Assembly: GCA_023424585.1 (NCBI GenBank)
Contig: JAFADT010000518.1
Location: forward strand, 1 to 11,112
DNA length: 11,112 nucleotides
Direction of reading: 5' to 3'
Origin: Pseudomonadota bacterium
Lineage (GTDB): Bacteria; Myxococcota; Myxococcia; Myxococcales; Myxococcaceae
The notes beneath the pieces are model-generated. The model was not told the origin of the DNA and made no database searches. It was given only the letters and a program-made list of their open reading frames with translations. This document shows, in pieces, positions 1-6,347 of this stretch (its first letter is position 1; every line of letters begins with the position of its first letter). The translations under genes and the position numbers were made by a program.

Positions 1-651
1 CGGGGCCTTGGGCCGGGGCGTGGAGCCCAGGATGTCCTCCAGCACCTCCGCCCCGTCGGCGGAGGACTCGTGGGGCGGCGGCGGCGGCAGGTCCCAGTCC
101 AGCGGCGGCGCGGGCGGGCGCGGCGGCCGCGCGGGAGGGGACGGCGGCGACGGCAGGATGTCCGGCGAATCGTCCTCGTCCATCTCCATGGGTTCAGCCT
201 CCACGATGTCCAGGGGCTCGCCCCGGCCGCGCGCGAACGCCCGCTCCAGGTCGTCCGGCGCGGCCACGAAGACCTTGAGCGGCTTGCGCAGCTGGAAGCG
301 CAGCTCGTCCACCAGCGTCAGGTTGCCCGGGTTCTCCACCGCGACGTGGATCTTCTCGCTGCGGCCGTCCTGCTCCGCCGCGAAGAGGAGCACCCCGTGC
401 TCGGTCTGGAAGTCCATCGACACCAGCGAGGACACCGCGTGCGGGATGTACTCGGGGAGCTTCACGAACGGCAGCTCGTGCTGCGCCGCCAGCGCCCGCG
501 CGATGTCCTGGCCCGTGCACAGGCCCATGGACACCAGCACCTCCCCCAGTTTGCGGCCCTGCCCGCGCCGTCCCGAGGCCAGGGCCTGCTTCACCTGCTC
601 GTCCGTCACCACTCCGGCCTGGACGAGGAGCTCACCGATCTTCTTGCGCAT
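1..651 (-). CDS. GspE/PilB N-terminal (MshEN-like) domain protein, C-terminus cut by window edge
   Basis: The frame is open from the ATG at 651 down to base 1, so 217 residues are visible and the C-terminus lies outside. Residues 1-60 (starting MRKKIGELLVQAGVV) match the N-terminal domain of type II secretion/type IV pilus ATPases: a KIGELL repeat at residues 4-27 and a KLGEVL repeat at 34-57 ending in Gln57. Residues to about 140 continue the alpha/beta part of that domain (LPFVKLPEYIPHAVSSLVSMDF, then a predicted strand-rich stretch). After about residue 155 the chain becomes acidic and then extremely proline-rich (PSPPSPPARPPRPPAPP). No Walker A or other ATPase motif is visible, though the unseen end could hold another domain. 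It starts 9 nt after the stop of the upstream paralogue with no clear Shine-Dalgarno sequence, so it is probably translated by coupling in one operon. Such domains can bind cyclic-di-GMP or act as assembly adaptors; its actual role is unknown. Confidence 0.85.
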   Translation of the reverse strand, partial: MRKKIGELLVQAGVVTDEQVKQALASGRRGQGRKLGEVLVSMGLCTGQDIARALAAQHELPFVKLPEYIPHAVSSLVSMDFQTEHGVLLFAAEQDGRSEKIHVAVENPGNLTLVDELRFQLRKPLKVFVAAPDDLERAFARGRGEPLDIVEAEPMEMDEDDSPDILPSPPSPPARPPRPPAPPLDWDLPPPPPHESSADGAEVLEDILGSTPRPKAP

Positions 652-660
652 GGCCGGGGG

Positions 661-1398
661 CTACCGCTTGACCTTGGCGAGGTATTCCTCGCGGGAGAAA
701 ACGCCCTTCTCGATGAGCAGCTCCACCATGGCCTTCAGCGCCGCGACCTCCTTGCGCTGGACATCCTCCACGCTCTTGAGCAGCTCCGCGGGGGTGCGGG
801 ACGCCTCCGCGGCGGGCGCCTGCCGGGGCGGTGGCGCGGCGGCGGGCTTGGGGGACATGGCGACGGCGGCGGCCGGGTCCAGGTCCTTGAGGTTCTTCAC
901 GACGGTGCGGCCCTGCGCGTCCACCACCTTGAAGTTGGTGTCCGCGTCCTCCAGCTCCGCCGTCTCCTCGTAGAGGCGCGCGAACGCCCGCGCCACGGAG
1001 GTGCGCCCCGCCACGTTGGCCACGATGCGGCACTTGGACAGGGCCCGGAGCTCGTCCAGCACCCGCACGTTGAGCGGGTCCGACATCGCGACCACCAGCG
1101 TCTTGCCGTCGTCGCGCAGCTGCAGCGGCACGACGGAGAAATCGCGCGCCGTCTGCGCCGGGATCTTGGCCTTCACGTGCGGCGGCACCGTCTGCACGGA
1201 GTCCAGGTTCACCGCCGGCATGCCGAGCTGTTTCGACAGGGCGCGCACGAGGATGTCCTCGGAGACGAGGTTCATCCGGACGAGGATCTCGCCCAGCTTC
1301 CCGCCCCACTTGGCCTGCTCGGCGAGCGCCGCCTTGAGCTGGCTCTCCTGCAGGACGTTTGCCTTGATCAGCAGTTCTCCAAGCTTGATCTGTGCCAT
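661..1398 (-). CDS. Stand-alone GspE N-terminal (MshEN-like) domain protein
   Basis: This 245-residue protein is complete. Residues 5-28 and 34-57 form two 24-residue repeats with the pattern KLGxxLxxxN-x6-L-x3-L-x2-Q, separated by five residues, which is the architecture of the MshEN cyclic-di-GMP-binding domain of GspE/MshE ATPases; the usual Arg is Lys and the usual Gly is Asn in both copies. Residues 58-150 continue the GspE_N fold (MPAVNLDSV, then VVPLQLRDDGKTLVVAMSDP, then an LDELRALSKCRIV segment). A Pro/Ala-rich linker at about 170-205 leads to a helical C-terminus (219-245, ending LIEKGVFSREEYLAKVKR) that resembles a SHOCT-type short C-terminal module. There is no ATPase domain, so it cannot power secretion by itself; it is more likely an adaptor or signal reader, an inference. 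The ATG at 1398 lacks a clear Shine-Dalgarno sequence. It lies 59 nt after the lipoprotein gene and 9 nt before a second, related protein. Confidence 0.9.
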   Translation of the reverse strand: MAQIKLGELLIKANVLQESQLKAALAEQAKWGGKLGEILVRMNLVSEDILVRALSKQLGMPAVNLDSVQTVPPHVKAKIPAQTARDFSVVPLQLRDDGKTLVVAMSDPLNVRVLDELRALSKCRIVANVAGRTSVARAFARLYEETAELEDADTNFKVVDAQGRTVVKNLKDLDPAAAVAMSPKPAAAPPPRQAPAAEASRTPAELLKSVEDVQRKEVAALKAMVELLIEKGVFSREEYLAKVKR

Positions 1399-1457
1399 GT
1401 CGTGCGCGCCATAGTACCCGGTTTGCGCCGGTGCGCCGCCTTTCGACGCCTGGAAGC

Positions 1458-2288
1458 TCAGGAACCCGGCGCGGGGGGCGGCTGCGACACCGGCCCCTCC
1501 GAGCGGACCTCCTGGCCCCGCGCGTCGACGTCCACCACCTTCGCCCCCTCGGGAGCGGCCAGCTCATAGAGCGTCAGGTCCGGTCGGCCGTTGAGGTGGA
1601 TGTCGGTGTACTTCAGGTCCAGCTTCGTGTCCGCCGACGCGGCGATGAGGTGCACCTTGTCCGGGAAGAACTGGTCGCCGCGCTGCTGGAAGTCCTCGAA
1701 CGCCAGGTCGTAGCCCGGCACGCCGCGGACCTCGCTTTTCACCACGCGCAGGTGTTTGGGATCCACGCGCAGTGTCTGTGTCGCCGGCCCCCGCTGGAGC
1801 TTGAGCACGTACACCCGCGCCTTCTCGTCCAGCTCCAGGGTCATGGACTCCGGGGGCAGCAGGGGGACCTGCCCCAGCATCACCGCGACCAGCTCCTCGC
1901 TCGGCAGGACGACGGGCAGGAAGCGGGACACGTTCTCCGCGCTCGCCGGGCCCTGGAGGTACGTGTTCTCCCGCGCCTGGTAGACGCCGAAGCGCTCGCC
2001 GTCGGAGACGAGCGAGGCCACCGGGCGGTTGAAGAAGTCGTAGGTCTCCAGGTGGATGAGGGCCGGGCGGGTGATGGAGAGGAAGGTGGAGAGCGTGCCG
2101 CTGCCCTGGGGGGAGTCCACGTGCAGCTTGGCGTCGCCCTCCAGGTTGACCACCCGGGCCTGCCGCTCGCGCACGTGCTGGTAGAGCGTCTGGGCGTCCT
2201 CGATGCGGCCCTCCGGACCGAACTCGAGGCGTCTGGGGCAGGCCGAACAGAGGAGGGCCAGGAAGATTGCGGCGGCTGCGCGGTTCAT
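1458..2288 (-). CDS. Lipoprotein with LolA/DUF4292-like character
   Basis: This is a 276-residue protein with an N-terminal lipoprotein signal: MNR, a hydrophobic stretch AAAAIFLALL, then CSAC with Cys17 as the likely lipidated residue. The lipobox is imperfect, since -3 is Cys and Leu lies at -4. Residues 35-265 read as alternating beta strands (VVNLEGDAKLHVDSPQGSGT, ALIHLETYDFFNRPVASLVSDGERFGVYQ, LRVVKSEVRG, DLKYTDIHLN). This is the style of the LolA/LolB/DUF4292 half-barrel lipoproteins that carry or receive lipids or lipoproteins at the outer membrane; I assign it from pattern, not alignment. The C-terminus is a short acidic/proline tail. An AGGA sits only 3 nt before the ATG. It is transcribed away from exbB-like DNA across 42 bp and may lead an operon with the two GspE_N proteins downstream (59-nt gap). 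The exact cargo, if any, is unknown. Confidence 0.85.
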   Translation of the reverse strand: MNRAAAAIFLALLCSACPRRLEFGPEGRIEDAQTLYQHVRERQARVVNLEGDAKLHVDSPQGSGTLSTFLSITRPALIHLETYDFFNRPVASLVSDGERFGVYQARENTYLQGPASAENVSRFLPVVLPSEELVAVMLGQVPLLPPESMTLELDEKARVYVLKLQRGPATQTLRVDPKHLRVVKSEVRGVPGYDLAFEDFQQRGDQFFPDKVHLIAASADTKLDLKYTDIHLNGRPDLTLYELAAPEGAKVVDVDARGQEVRSEGPVSQPPPAPGS

Positions 2289-2330
2289 ATGTCCTAGTGT
2301 GAGCCAGGGCCGCCTGCCCGGTCATCCATC

Positions 2331-3062
2331 ATGAGCCTGAACGATCTACTTCATTACCTTCGCCTGGGCGGCGTCACCCTCGCCCTCCTCCTGGGCGCCT
2401 CCGTGGTGGCCCTGGGCGTGGCCATCGAGCGGCTCATCGCCCTCTGGGGCGTGAGCGAGCGCTCCCGCAACCTGGGGGAGATCGTCCAGAAGCACCTCCT
2501 CCGGGGGGACGTGGCCGCCGCCCGCACCGCCGCCGAGCGCTCCGACGCCGTGGCGGCCGACATCTTCCTCGCCGGGTTCGACCGCTGGGAGCGCTCCCGC
2601 GCCAACGGGGGCAACGGCATCGAGTCCGCCGTGGAGCGCGAGCGCGCCCAGGTGGGGCTCAAGCTGCGGCGCAACCTGTGGCTGCTCGCGACCATCGGCT
2701 CGACGACGCCCTTCGTGGGCCTCTTCGGCACCGTGGCCGGCATCATGCGCTCCTTCAAGGACCTGGGCGTGGACGTGGAGGCCGGCGGCACCGGCGGCTC
2801 TGCGGCCGTGATGACGGGCATCTCGGAGGCGCTCGTCGCCACCGCGGTGGGCATCCTCGTCGCCGTGCAGGCGATGGTCTTCTACAACTACTTCCAGGCC
2901 CGGCTGTCCCGGGTGCTGGTGGAGCTGCGCCTCCTGGGTGACGAGTTCGTGGAGGTCCTCAAGGAGCGCGCCTCCGGCGGGCCCCTGCCGGAGGCCACGC
3001 CGCCCCCGCGCGAGAGCGCGACGCCCCCGGCGCCCCGGCCGGATCCGCAGCCCGCCTCGTAA
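2331..3062 (+). CDS. MotA/TolQ/ExbB family proton channel protein
   Basis: This 243-residue inner-membrane protein is the ExbB/TolQ half of a proton-driven motor. Three membrane segments are visible, at about residues 13-33, 116-137 and 163-185, with a cytoplasmic region between the first two, as the family requires. The family signature is clear in the second segment (GSTTPFVGLFGTVAGIMRSF, with Thr134) and the third (ISEALVATAVGILVAV, with Thr171); these threonines line the proton path in homologues. The C-terminus is a cytoplasmic Pro/Glu-rich tail from about residue 215 that is longer than in E. coli ExbB. No Shine-Dalgarno sequence precedes the ATG, and only 42 bp separate it from the divergent lipoprotein gene, so the start may be leaderless or coupled to an unseen signal. 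The ExbD/TolR partner follows after 15 nt. Neither TonB nor Pal/TolA is nearby, so ExbB-type and TolQ-type roles cannot be told apart. Confidence 0.93.
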   Translation: MSLNDLLHYLRLGGVTLALLLGASVVALGVAIERLIALWGVSERSRNLGEIVQKHLLRGDVAAARTAAERSDAVAADIFLAGFDRWERSRANGGNGIESAVERERAQVGLKLRRNLWLLATIGSTTPFVGLFGTVAGIMRSFKDLGVDVEAGGTGGSAAVMTGISEALVATAVGILVAVQAMVFYNYFQARLSRVLVELRLLGDEFVEVLKERASGGPLPEATPPPRESATPPAPRPDPQPAS

Positions 3063-3066
3063 GGAG
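3061..3066 (+). promoter_or_regulatory. Ribosome binding site of the ExbD/TolR gene
   Basis: The sequence AAGGAG overlaps the TAA stop codon (3060-3062) of the ExbB-like gene and lies 11 nt before the ATG at 3078. A second ATG follows at 3084, but the spacing favours the first. The arrangement fits translational coupling of the two motor subunits. Confidence 0.75.
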
Positions 3067-3077
3067 AGACGCCCACC

Positions 3078-3533
3078 ATGGCCATGGGAAAGACGCCCGG
3101 CGCGTCCGAGGACGAAGGCGACGGCGCGGGCTTCGCGGAGATCAACATCACGCCGCTGACGGACGTGATGCTGGTGCTGCTCATCATCTTCATGGTGACC
3201 AGCTCGGTCATCACCCAGCAGGGCCCGGGCGGCGGCGCCAAGGCCGGCCTCAAGGTGAACCTGCCCAAGGGCGGCGCCGCGGACGTCACCGCGCGCACCA
3301 CGGACCTGTCCGTGGCGGTGCTGGCGGACGGCCGCTTCGTGCTCGCGGGCAACGTCGTCGCGGAGGCGGAGCTGAAGCAGGCCTTCGACAAGGCCAAGGA
3401 GCAGAACCCGGACACGGTGGTCATCGTGCAGGCGGACGAGGGCGTCCCCCACGGCACCGTGGTGCAGGTGATGGAGCTGGCCAAGAAGGCCGGCCTCGCG
3501 CAGCTGGCCATCGGCGTGCGCGAGGGCAACTAG
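3078..3533 (+). CDS. ExbD/TolR family biopolymer transport protein
   Basis: This 151-residue protein has a short acidic cytoplasmic N-terminus (about residues 1-22), one membrane segment (about 28-46) and a periplasmic domain to the end. The family signature is INITPLTDVMLVLLIIFMV; Asp29 is the conserved membrane aspartate that carries protons in ExbD/TolR. The periplasmic part ends in the usual strand-helix-strand pattern (DTVVIVQADEGVPHGTVVQVMELAKKAGLAQLAIGV). It lies 15 nt after the ExbB-type gene and is ended by a hairpin 18 nt downstream, so the two form a compact two-gene operon. Together they should form an ExbB5-ExbD2-like motor; which outer-membrane partner it energises (a TonB, a Tol system or a gliding/transport machine as in other myxobacterial paralogues) cannot be read from this window. 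Confidence 0.93.
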   Translation: MAMGKTPGASEDEGDGAGFAEINITPLTDVMLVLLIIFMVTSSVITQQGPGGGAKAGLKVNLPKGGAADVTARTTDLSVAVLADGRFVLAGNVVAEAELKQAFDKAKEQNPDTVVIVQADEGVPHGTVVQVMELAKKAGLAQLAIGVREGN

Positions 3534-3551
3534 GCCCACCCCGAAAAGCCA

Positions 3552-3586
3552 GAGGCCCCCCGGCGCGTGACGTGCCGGAGGGCCTC
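3552..3586. terminator. Hairpin between convergent genes, probable bidirectional terminator
   Basis: The arms at 3552-3566 (GAGGCCCCCCGGCGC) and 3572-3586 (GTGCCGGAGGGCCTC) pair over 15 positions with one C-A mismatch and one G-U wobble around a 5-nt loop. It sits between the ExbD stop (3533) and the acyl-CoA dehydrogenase stop (3614). On the minus strand the stem is followed within a few bases by CTTTT; on the plus strand the tail is only weakly T-rich. The stem is strong, but the U-tracts are poor, as is common in GC-rich genomes. Confidence 0.65.
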
Positions 3587-3613
3587 CTTCATGTCAGGGC
3601 TTCAAGCGCCGCT

Positions 3614-5458
3614 TCAGACGCCGCCGAACGCCGCGTCGGTGATGTCCATGGGCGAGGTGTCCTCGGTGGCGATGAGGCGCGCGGCGTACTCCACGTTGGG
3701 CAGCACGTTGCGCGCGTACCACAGGGCGCTGAACTTCTTGCCCTCGTAGAACGCCTTGTCCGGGTGATCCGCCGCCACGTTCGCGGAGGCCTTCTCCGCG
3801 ATGATGGCCGCGTCCAGCAGCAGCCAGCCCACGGCGACCTCGGACATCATGTTGAGGAAGCGGTTGGCGGACAGGGGGATCAGCGGGAAGCGGGCCTGGT
3901 CCTGCGACCAGCCGAACAGCGCCATCGCGCTGGACATCAGGCCCTCCTGCGCGCCGGCCAGCGTCTTCACGGCCTCGCCCAGCACGGGGTGGTCGCGGTG
4001 CGCTTCCACGAAGCTGCCCACGTCGCCCATGAACTGCTGGAAGTGCGCGCCGCCCGCCTGGCCCATCTTGCGGCCCACCAGGTCCATGGCCTGGATGTGG
4101 TTGGTGCCCTCGTAGATGGAGAAGATCTTCGAGTCGCGCGTGTACTGCTCCACCGGGTAGTCCTGGATGTAGCCGGCGCCGCCGTACACCTGGATGGCCT
4201 GCGCGCAGAGGCGGAAGGCCTGATCCGAGCCGTAGGACTTCACCAGCGGCGTCAGCACCTCCACCTGCCCCTTGTGGTAGGTGGCGGCGTCGTCGTCCTT
4301 GCCCGCCAGCTGCTTCGCCTTGTCCAGGTGCATGGCCAGCTTGATGACCAGGGCGCGGATGCCCTCCACGTGCGCCTTGATGTCCAGCAGCATGCGGCGC
4401 ACGTCCGGGTGCTCGATGATGGCGGCGCGCGGCGCGGACGGGTCCTTCCACTTGGTGAAGTGCGAGCCCTGCTTGCGGTCCTTCGCGTAGTCGAGCGCGT
4501 TGTAGTACGCGGCCGACGCCAGGCTCACGCCCTGGATGCCCACGGCGATGCGCGCGCCGTTCATCATCTTGAACATCTGGCTCATGCCCACGTGCTCGAC
4601 GGTGCCCACGAGCTCGCCCAGACAGGCGTCGTTCTCACCGAAGTTGAGCACACAGGTCGCGGAGCCGTTGATGCCCATCTTGTGCTCGATGGACGCCACG
4701 GTGACGTCGTTGGACGGGCCCGCGGAGCCGTCCGCGTTGATGCGCAGCTTGGGGACGATGAACAGCGACAGGCCCTTGGTGCCGGCCGGCGCGCCGTCGA
4801 TGCGCGCGAGCACCAGGTGGATGATGTTCCCGGCCATGTCATGGTCGCCGCCGGAGATGAAGATCTTGGTGCCCTTGATGCTGTAGGTGCCGTCCGCGTT
4901 GCGCTTCGCGGTGGACTTGGCCGCGCCCACGTCGGAGCCGGCGTGCGGCTCCGTGAGGCACATGGTGCCGCCCCAGGTGCCGTTGAGCATGCGCTCCACG
5001 AACTGCTTCTGCTGCGCGGGCGTGCCGCACTCGGCGATGACCTCGGCGGCGCCGAACGCCAGGCCCGGGTACATGTTGAAGGCCGTGTTGGCGCCGGAGA
5101 GGATCTCCTCCACCGTCACCTGGAGCATCATCGGCGCGCCCTGGCCGCCGTGCTCGGGGCTCACCGCCACCGTCTTGAAGCCCTGCTCGTAGAGCTTACC
5201 CCACGCGTCCTTGAAGCCCTTGGGCGTGAAGACGGCGCCGTTCTCCACCCGGCAGCCCTCGCGGTCACCCACCGAGTTGAGGGGCCCCAGCACCTCGCGC
5301 GCGAAGCGGTACGTCTCCGTGAGGACCGCCTTCGCCTCGTCCGGCCCCCAGGCGTCGTAGGGCGCCTGGCCCGCCACCTGGCCGAAGCCGAACTGCTCGA
5401 ACAGCGTGAAGAAGATTTCCCTGAGGTCGGTCTTGTAGGTGTTGATGCCGGCGGACAT
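3614..5458 (-). CDS. Acyl-CoA dehydrogenase, long (about 600-residue) form with C-terminal extension
   Basis: This 614-residue flavoenzyme should oxidise an acyl-CoA to the 2,3-enoyl-CoA and pass electrons to electron-transfer flavoprotein. Domains in order: a short N-terminal extension (1-35), the helical N-terminal domain (to about 160), the beta domain with the FAD-contact motif CLTEPHAGSDVG (167-178), the helical C-terminal domain carrying the catalytic base Glu450 in IYEGTNHIQAMDLVGRKM, then an extra helical domain (about 470-614). That extra domain marks the long subfamily that includes DmdC-type and several uncharacterised enzymes; substrate is unknown. The start at 5458 is chosen because AGGAG lies 5 nt upstream and the family N-terminus begins here. 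The frame stays open to a TTG at 5572, but that stretch has A/T third bases in 15 of 38 codons, unlike the gene body. It probably has its own promoter and follows the hydratase operon. Confidence 0.95.
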   Translation of the reverse strand: MSAGINTYKTDLREIFFTLFEQFGFGQVAGQAPYDAWGPDEAKAVLTETYRFAREVLGPLNSVGDREGCRVENGAVFTPKGFKDAWGKLYEQGFKTVAVSPEHGGQGAPMMLQVTVEEILSGANTAFNMYPGLAFGAAEVIAECGTPAQQKQFVERMLNGTWGGTMCLTEPHAGSDVGAAKSTAKRNADGTYSIKGTKIFISGGDHDMAGNIIHLVLARIDGAPAGTKGLSLFIVPKLRINADGSAGPSNDVTVASIEHKMGINGSATCVLNFGENDACLGELVGTVEHVGMSQMFKMMNGARIAVGIQGVSLASAAYYNALDYAKDRKQGSHFTKWKDPSAPRAAIIEHPDVRRMLLDIKAHVEGIRALVIKLAMHLDKAKQLAGKDDDAATYHKGQVEVLTPLVKSYGSDQAFRLCAQAIQVYGGAGYIQDYPVEQYTRDSKIFSIYEGTNHIQAMDLVGRKMGQAGGAHFQQFMGDVGSFVEAHRDHPVLGEAVKTLAGAQEGLMSSAMALFGWSQDQARFPLIPLSANRFLNMMSEVAVGWLLLDAAIIAEKASANVAADHPDKAFYEGKKFSALWYARNVLPNVEYAARLIATEDTSPMDITDAAFGGV

Positions 5459-5463
5459 GGCCA

Positions 5464-5468
5464 CTCCT
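5464..5468 (-). promoter_or_regulatory. Ribosome binding site deciding the acyl-CoA dehydrogenase start
   Basis: On the minus strand AGGAG is followed by five bases (TGGCC) and the ATG at 5458. It is the best Shine-Dalgarno match in the leader and supports this start over the upstream in-frame TTG at 5572. Confidence 0.8.
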
Positions 5469-5493
5469 GCGTAGGGGCTCGCTGCCTGCCTGC

Positions 5494-5510
5494 TTCCCGC
5501 CGGGCGGGAA
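5494..5510. repeat. Perfect 17-bp palindrome in the acyl-CoA dehydrogenase leader
   Basis: The sequence TTCCCGC-CGG-GCGGGAA has perfectly complementary 7-base arms around a 3-base centre. It lies between the candidate promoter (5544-5572) and the ribosome binding site (5464-5468). On the minus (sense) strand the T-run precedes the hairpin instead of following it, so it is not a normal intrinsic terminator for this gene. It could be a repressor operator or a leader hairpin; which one cannot be decided here. Confidence 0.6.
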
Positions 5511-5543
5511 AAAGTAAGGGTCAGCGGCCCATGTGACGCGGGA

Positions 5544-5572
5544 AGTGTGGCGTCGACTGATTTTTGAGTCAA
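5544..5572 (-). promoter_or_regulatory. Candidate sigma-70-type promoter of the acyl-CoA dehydrogenase gene
   Basis: On the minus strand TTGACT (5567-5572; five of six bases match TTGACA) is separated by 17 bp from CACACT (5544-5549; three of six match TATAAT). The spacing is ideal and the region is richer in A/T than its surroundings, but the -10 is weak. The implied start of transcription would leave a leader of roughly 80 nt holding the palindrome at 5494-5510. Confidence 0.4.
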
Positions 5573-5584
5573 CCCAAGATGACA

Positions 5585-5629
5585 CCCCGCGTTGATGAAC
5601 GGTCGAAACCGCCCGGCTCGAACGCGGGG
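5585..5629 (-). repeat. Inverted repeat after the hydratase operon, possible terminator
   Basis: Perfect 9-base arms CCCCGCGTT (5585-5593) and AACGCGGGG (5621-5629) enclose 27 bases, within which CGGT-CGAA-ACCG forms a small inner hairpin (on the minus-strand RNA its loop reads UUCG). It begins 16 nt after the stop codon of the downstream MaoC gene, where a terminator is expected, but no U-run follows, so termination is unproven. A mixed terminator/processing or regulatory role is equally possible. Confidence 0.4.
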
Positions 5630-5645
5630 AGTCGCCCGGGAATCC

Positions 5646-6347
5646 CTACTTCTTGGCCTTCTTGGCGGAGGGAAGTGACGCCGTCTTGGCGGCGGGCTTC
5701 TCCCGGGGGGCCGTCTTCTTGGACGAGGCGCCGGAGCGGGGCTCGCCCGCCTCTTCGTCCTCCTCGTCCTCGTCCCGGTCGCGCTCCGGGGCGGGCGCGG
5801 GGGCCGAGGAGGCAGCCTCCGGGGAGGAGGCCGAGGGAGCGGGGACGACCAGGCTCTCGCGGGGCACCTCCACCACGATGGGGGACTGGCCGGAGCGCTG
5901 CCGGTTCTCGTCCTCCAGGGAGTAGAAGAGCTGGATCTGCGAGCCGCCCTTCATGACGAGCTCGCCCTTCTGGTTCTCCGCCCAGAGGTCGATCTCCACG
6001 AAGTACCGGCCGCCGGAGCCGTGGCGGTCGCTCACGCGGCCCTTGCAGACCACGGTGTCACCCGGCCAGACCATCTTGATGAAGCGGACGTTGTAGCGCC
6101 GCAGCTGGCCGCCGCGGGCCCAGTCGCTGATGAGCTGGCCCAGCATGCCCATCACCAGCATGCCGGGGGCGTACACGGACGGCATGCCCACGCTCTTGGC
6201 GTAGAGCTCGTCCACGTGCACCGGGTTGTAGTCGCCGGAGGCGCCCGCGTAGCGCGACAGCTGGACGCGGTCCACCGGGGCCTTGGCCAGGGCCGGCAGC
6301 TCGTCACCGACGCGGACGGCTTCGAAGTAGAGCTTGCGCGCGGGCAT
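5646..6347 (-). CDS. MaoC-fold (R)-specific hydratase, HadB-like catalytic subunit with a long charged tail
   Basis: This is a 233-residue protein. Residues 1-143 are a single hot-dog domain of the MaoC/R-hydratase family, which hydrates or dehydrates the 2,3 double bond of acyl thioesters. The hydratase motif RYAGASGDYNPVHVDE is intact, with Asp39 and His44 as the catalytic pair. VRVGDELP near the N-terminus and YNVRF (85-89) recall mycobacterial HadB. From about residue 145 the enzyme ends and a low-complexity tail begins: Ser/Ala/Pro-rich (170-188), then acidic (ERDRDEDEEDEEAGEP, 188-203), then basic (KK and AKKAKK, 210-233). Third codon positions stay G/C-rich through the tail, so it is real coding sequence, not a frameshift. 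Its ATG overlaps the TGA of the upstream subunit (TGATG), pointing to coupled translation and a heteromeric enzyme. The thioester carrier (CoA or ACP) is unknown. Confidence 0.9.
   Translation of the reverse strand: MPARKLYFEAVRVGDELPALAKAPVDRVQLSRYAGASGDYNPVHVDELYAKSVGMPSVYAPGMLVMGMLGQLISDWARGGQLRRYNVRFIKMVWPGDTVVCKGRVSDRHGSGGRYFVEIDLWAENQKGELVMKGGSQIQLFYSLEDENRQRSGQSPIVVEVPRESLVVPAPSASSPEAASSAPAPAPERDRDEDEEDEEAGEPRSGASSKKTAPREKPAAKTASLPSAKKAKK

Noticed and set aside
70..1569. Plus-strand frame of about 500 codons across the two GspE_N genes
   Set aside because: It is Arg/His/Leu-rich antisense composition; the minus strand carries two clear related proteins.
2346..3539. Long minus-strand frame spanning both ExbB- and ExbD-like genes
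   Set aside because: It is His/Gly/Ala-rich without a domain and covers two well-recognised plus-strand genes.
3572..5536. Open frame of about 650 codons on the plus strand opposite the acyl-CoA dehydrogenase
   Set aside because: Its translation is a low-complexity His/Arg/Ala/Val-rich chain with no recognisable fold, as expected opposite a GC-rich gene. The minus strand has a full enzyme with catalytic motifs.
5459..5572. N-terminal extension of the acyl-CoA dehydrogenase from a TTG at 5572
   Set aside because: The TTG is part of the candidate -35 box, the stretch has A/T third bases in 15 of 38 codons, and a good ribosome binding site precedes the ATG at 5458.
5649..5915. Frameshift explaining the charged tail of the HadB-like protein
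   Set aside because: Codons keep G or C at the third position through the tail up to the stop, and the acid-then-base order is a common design of such tails.
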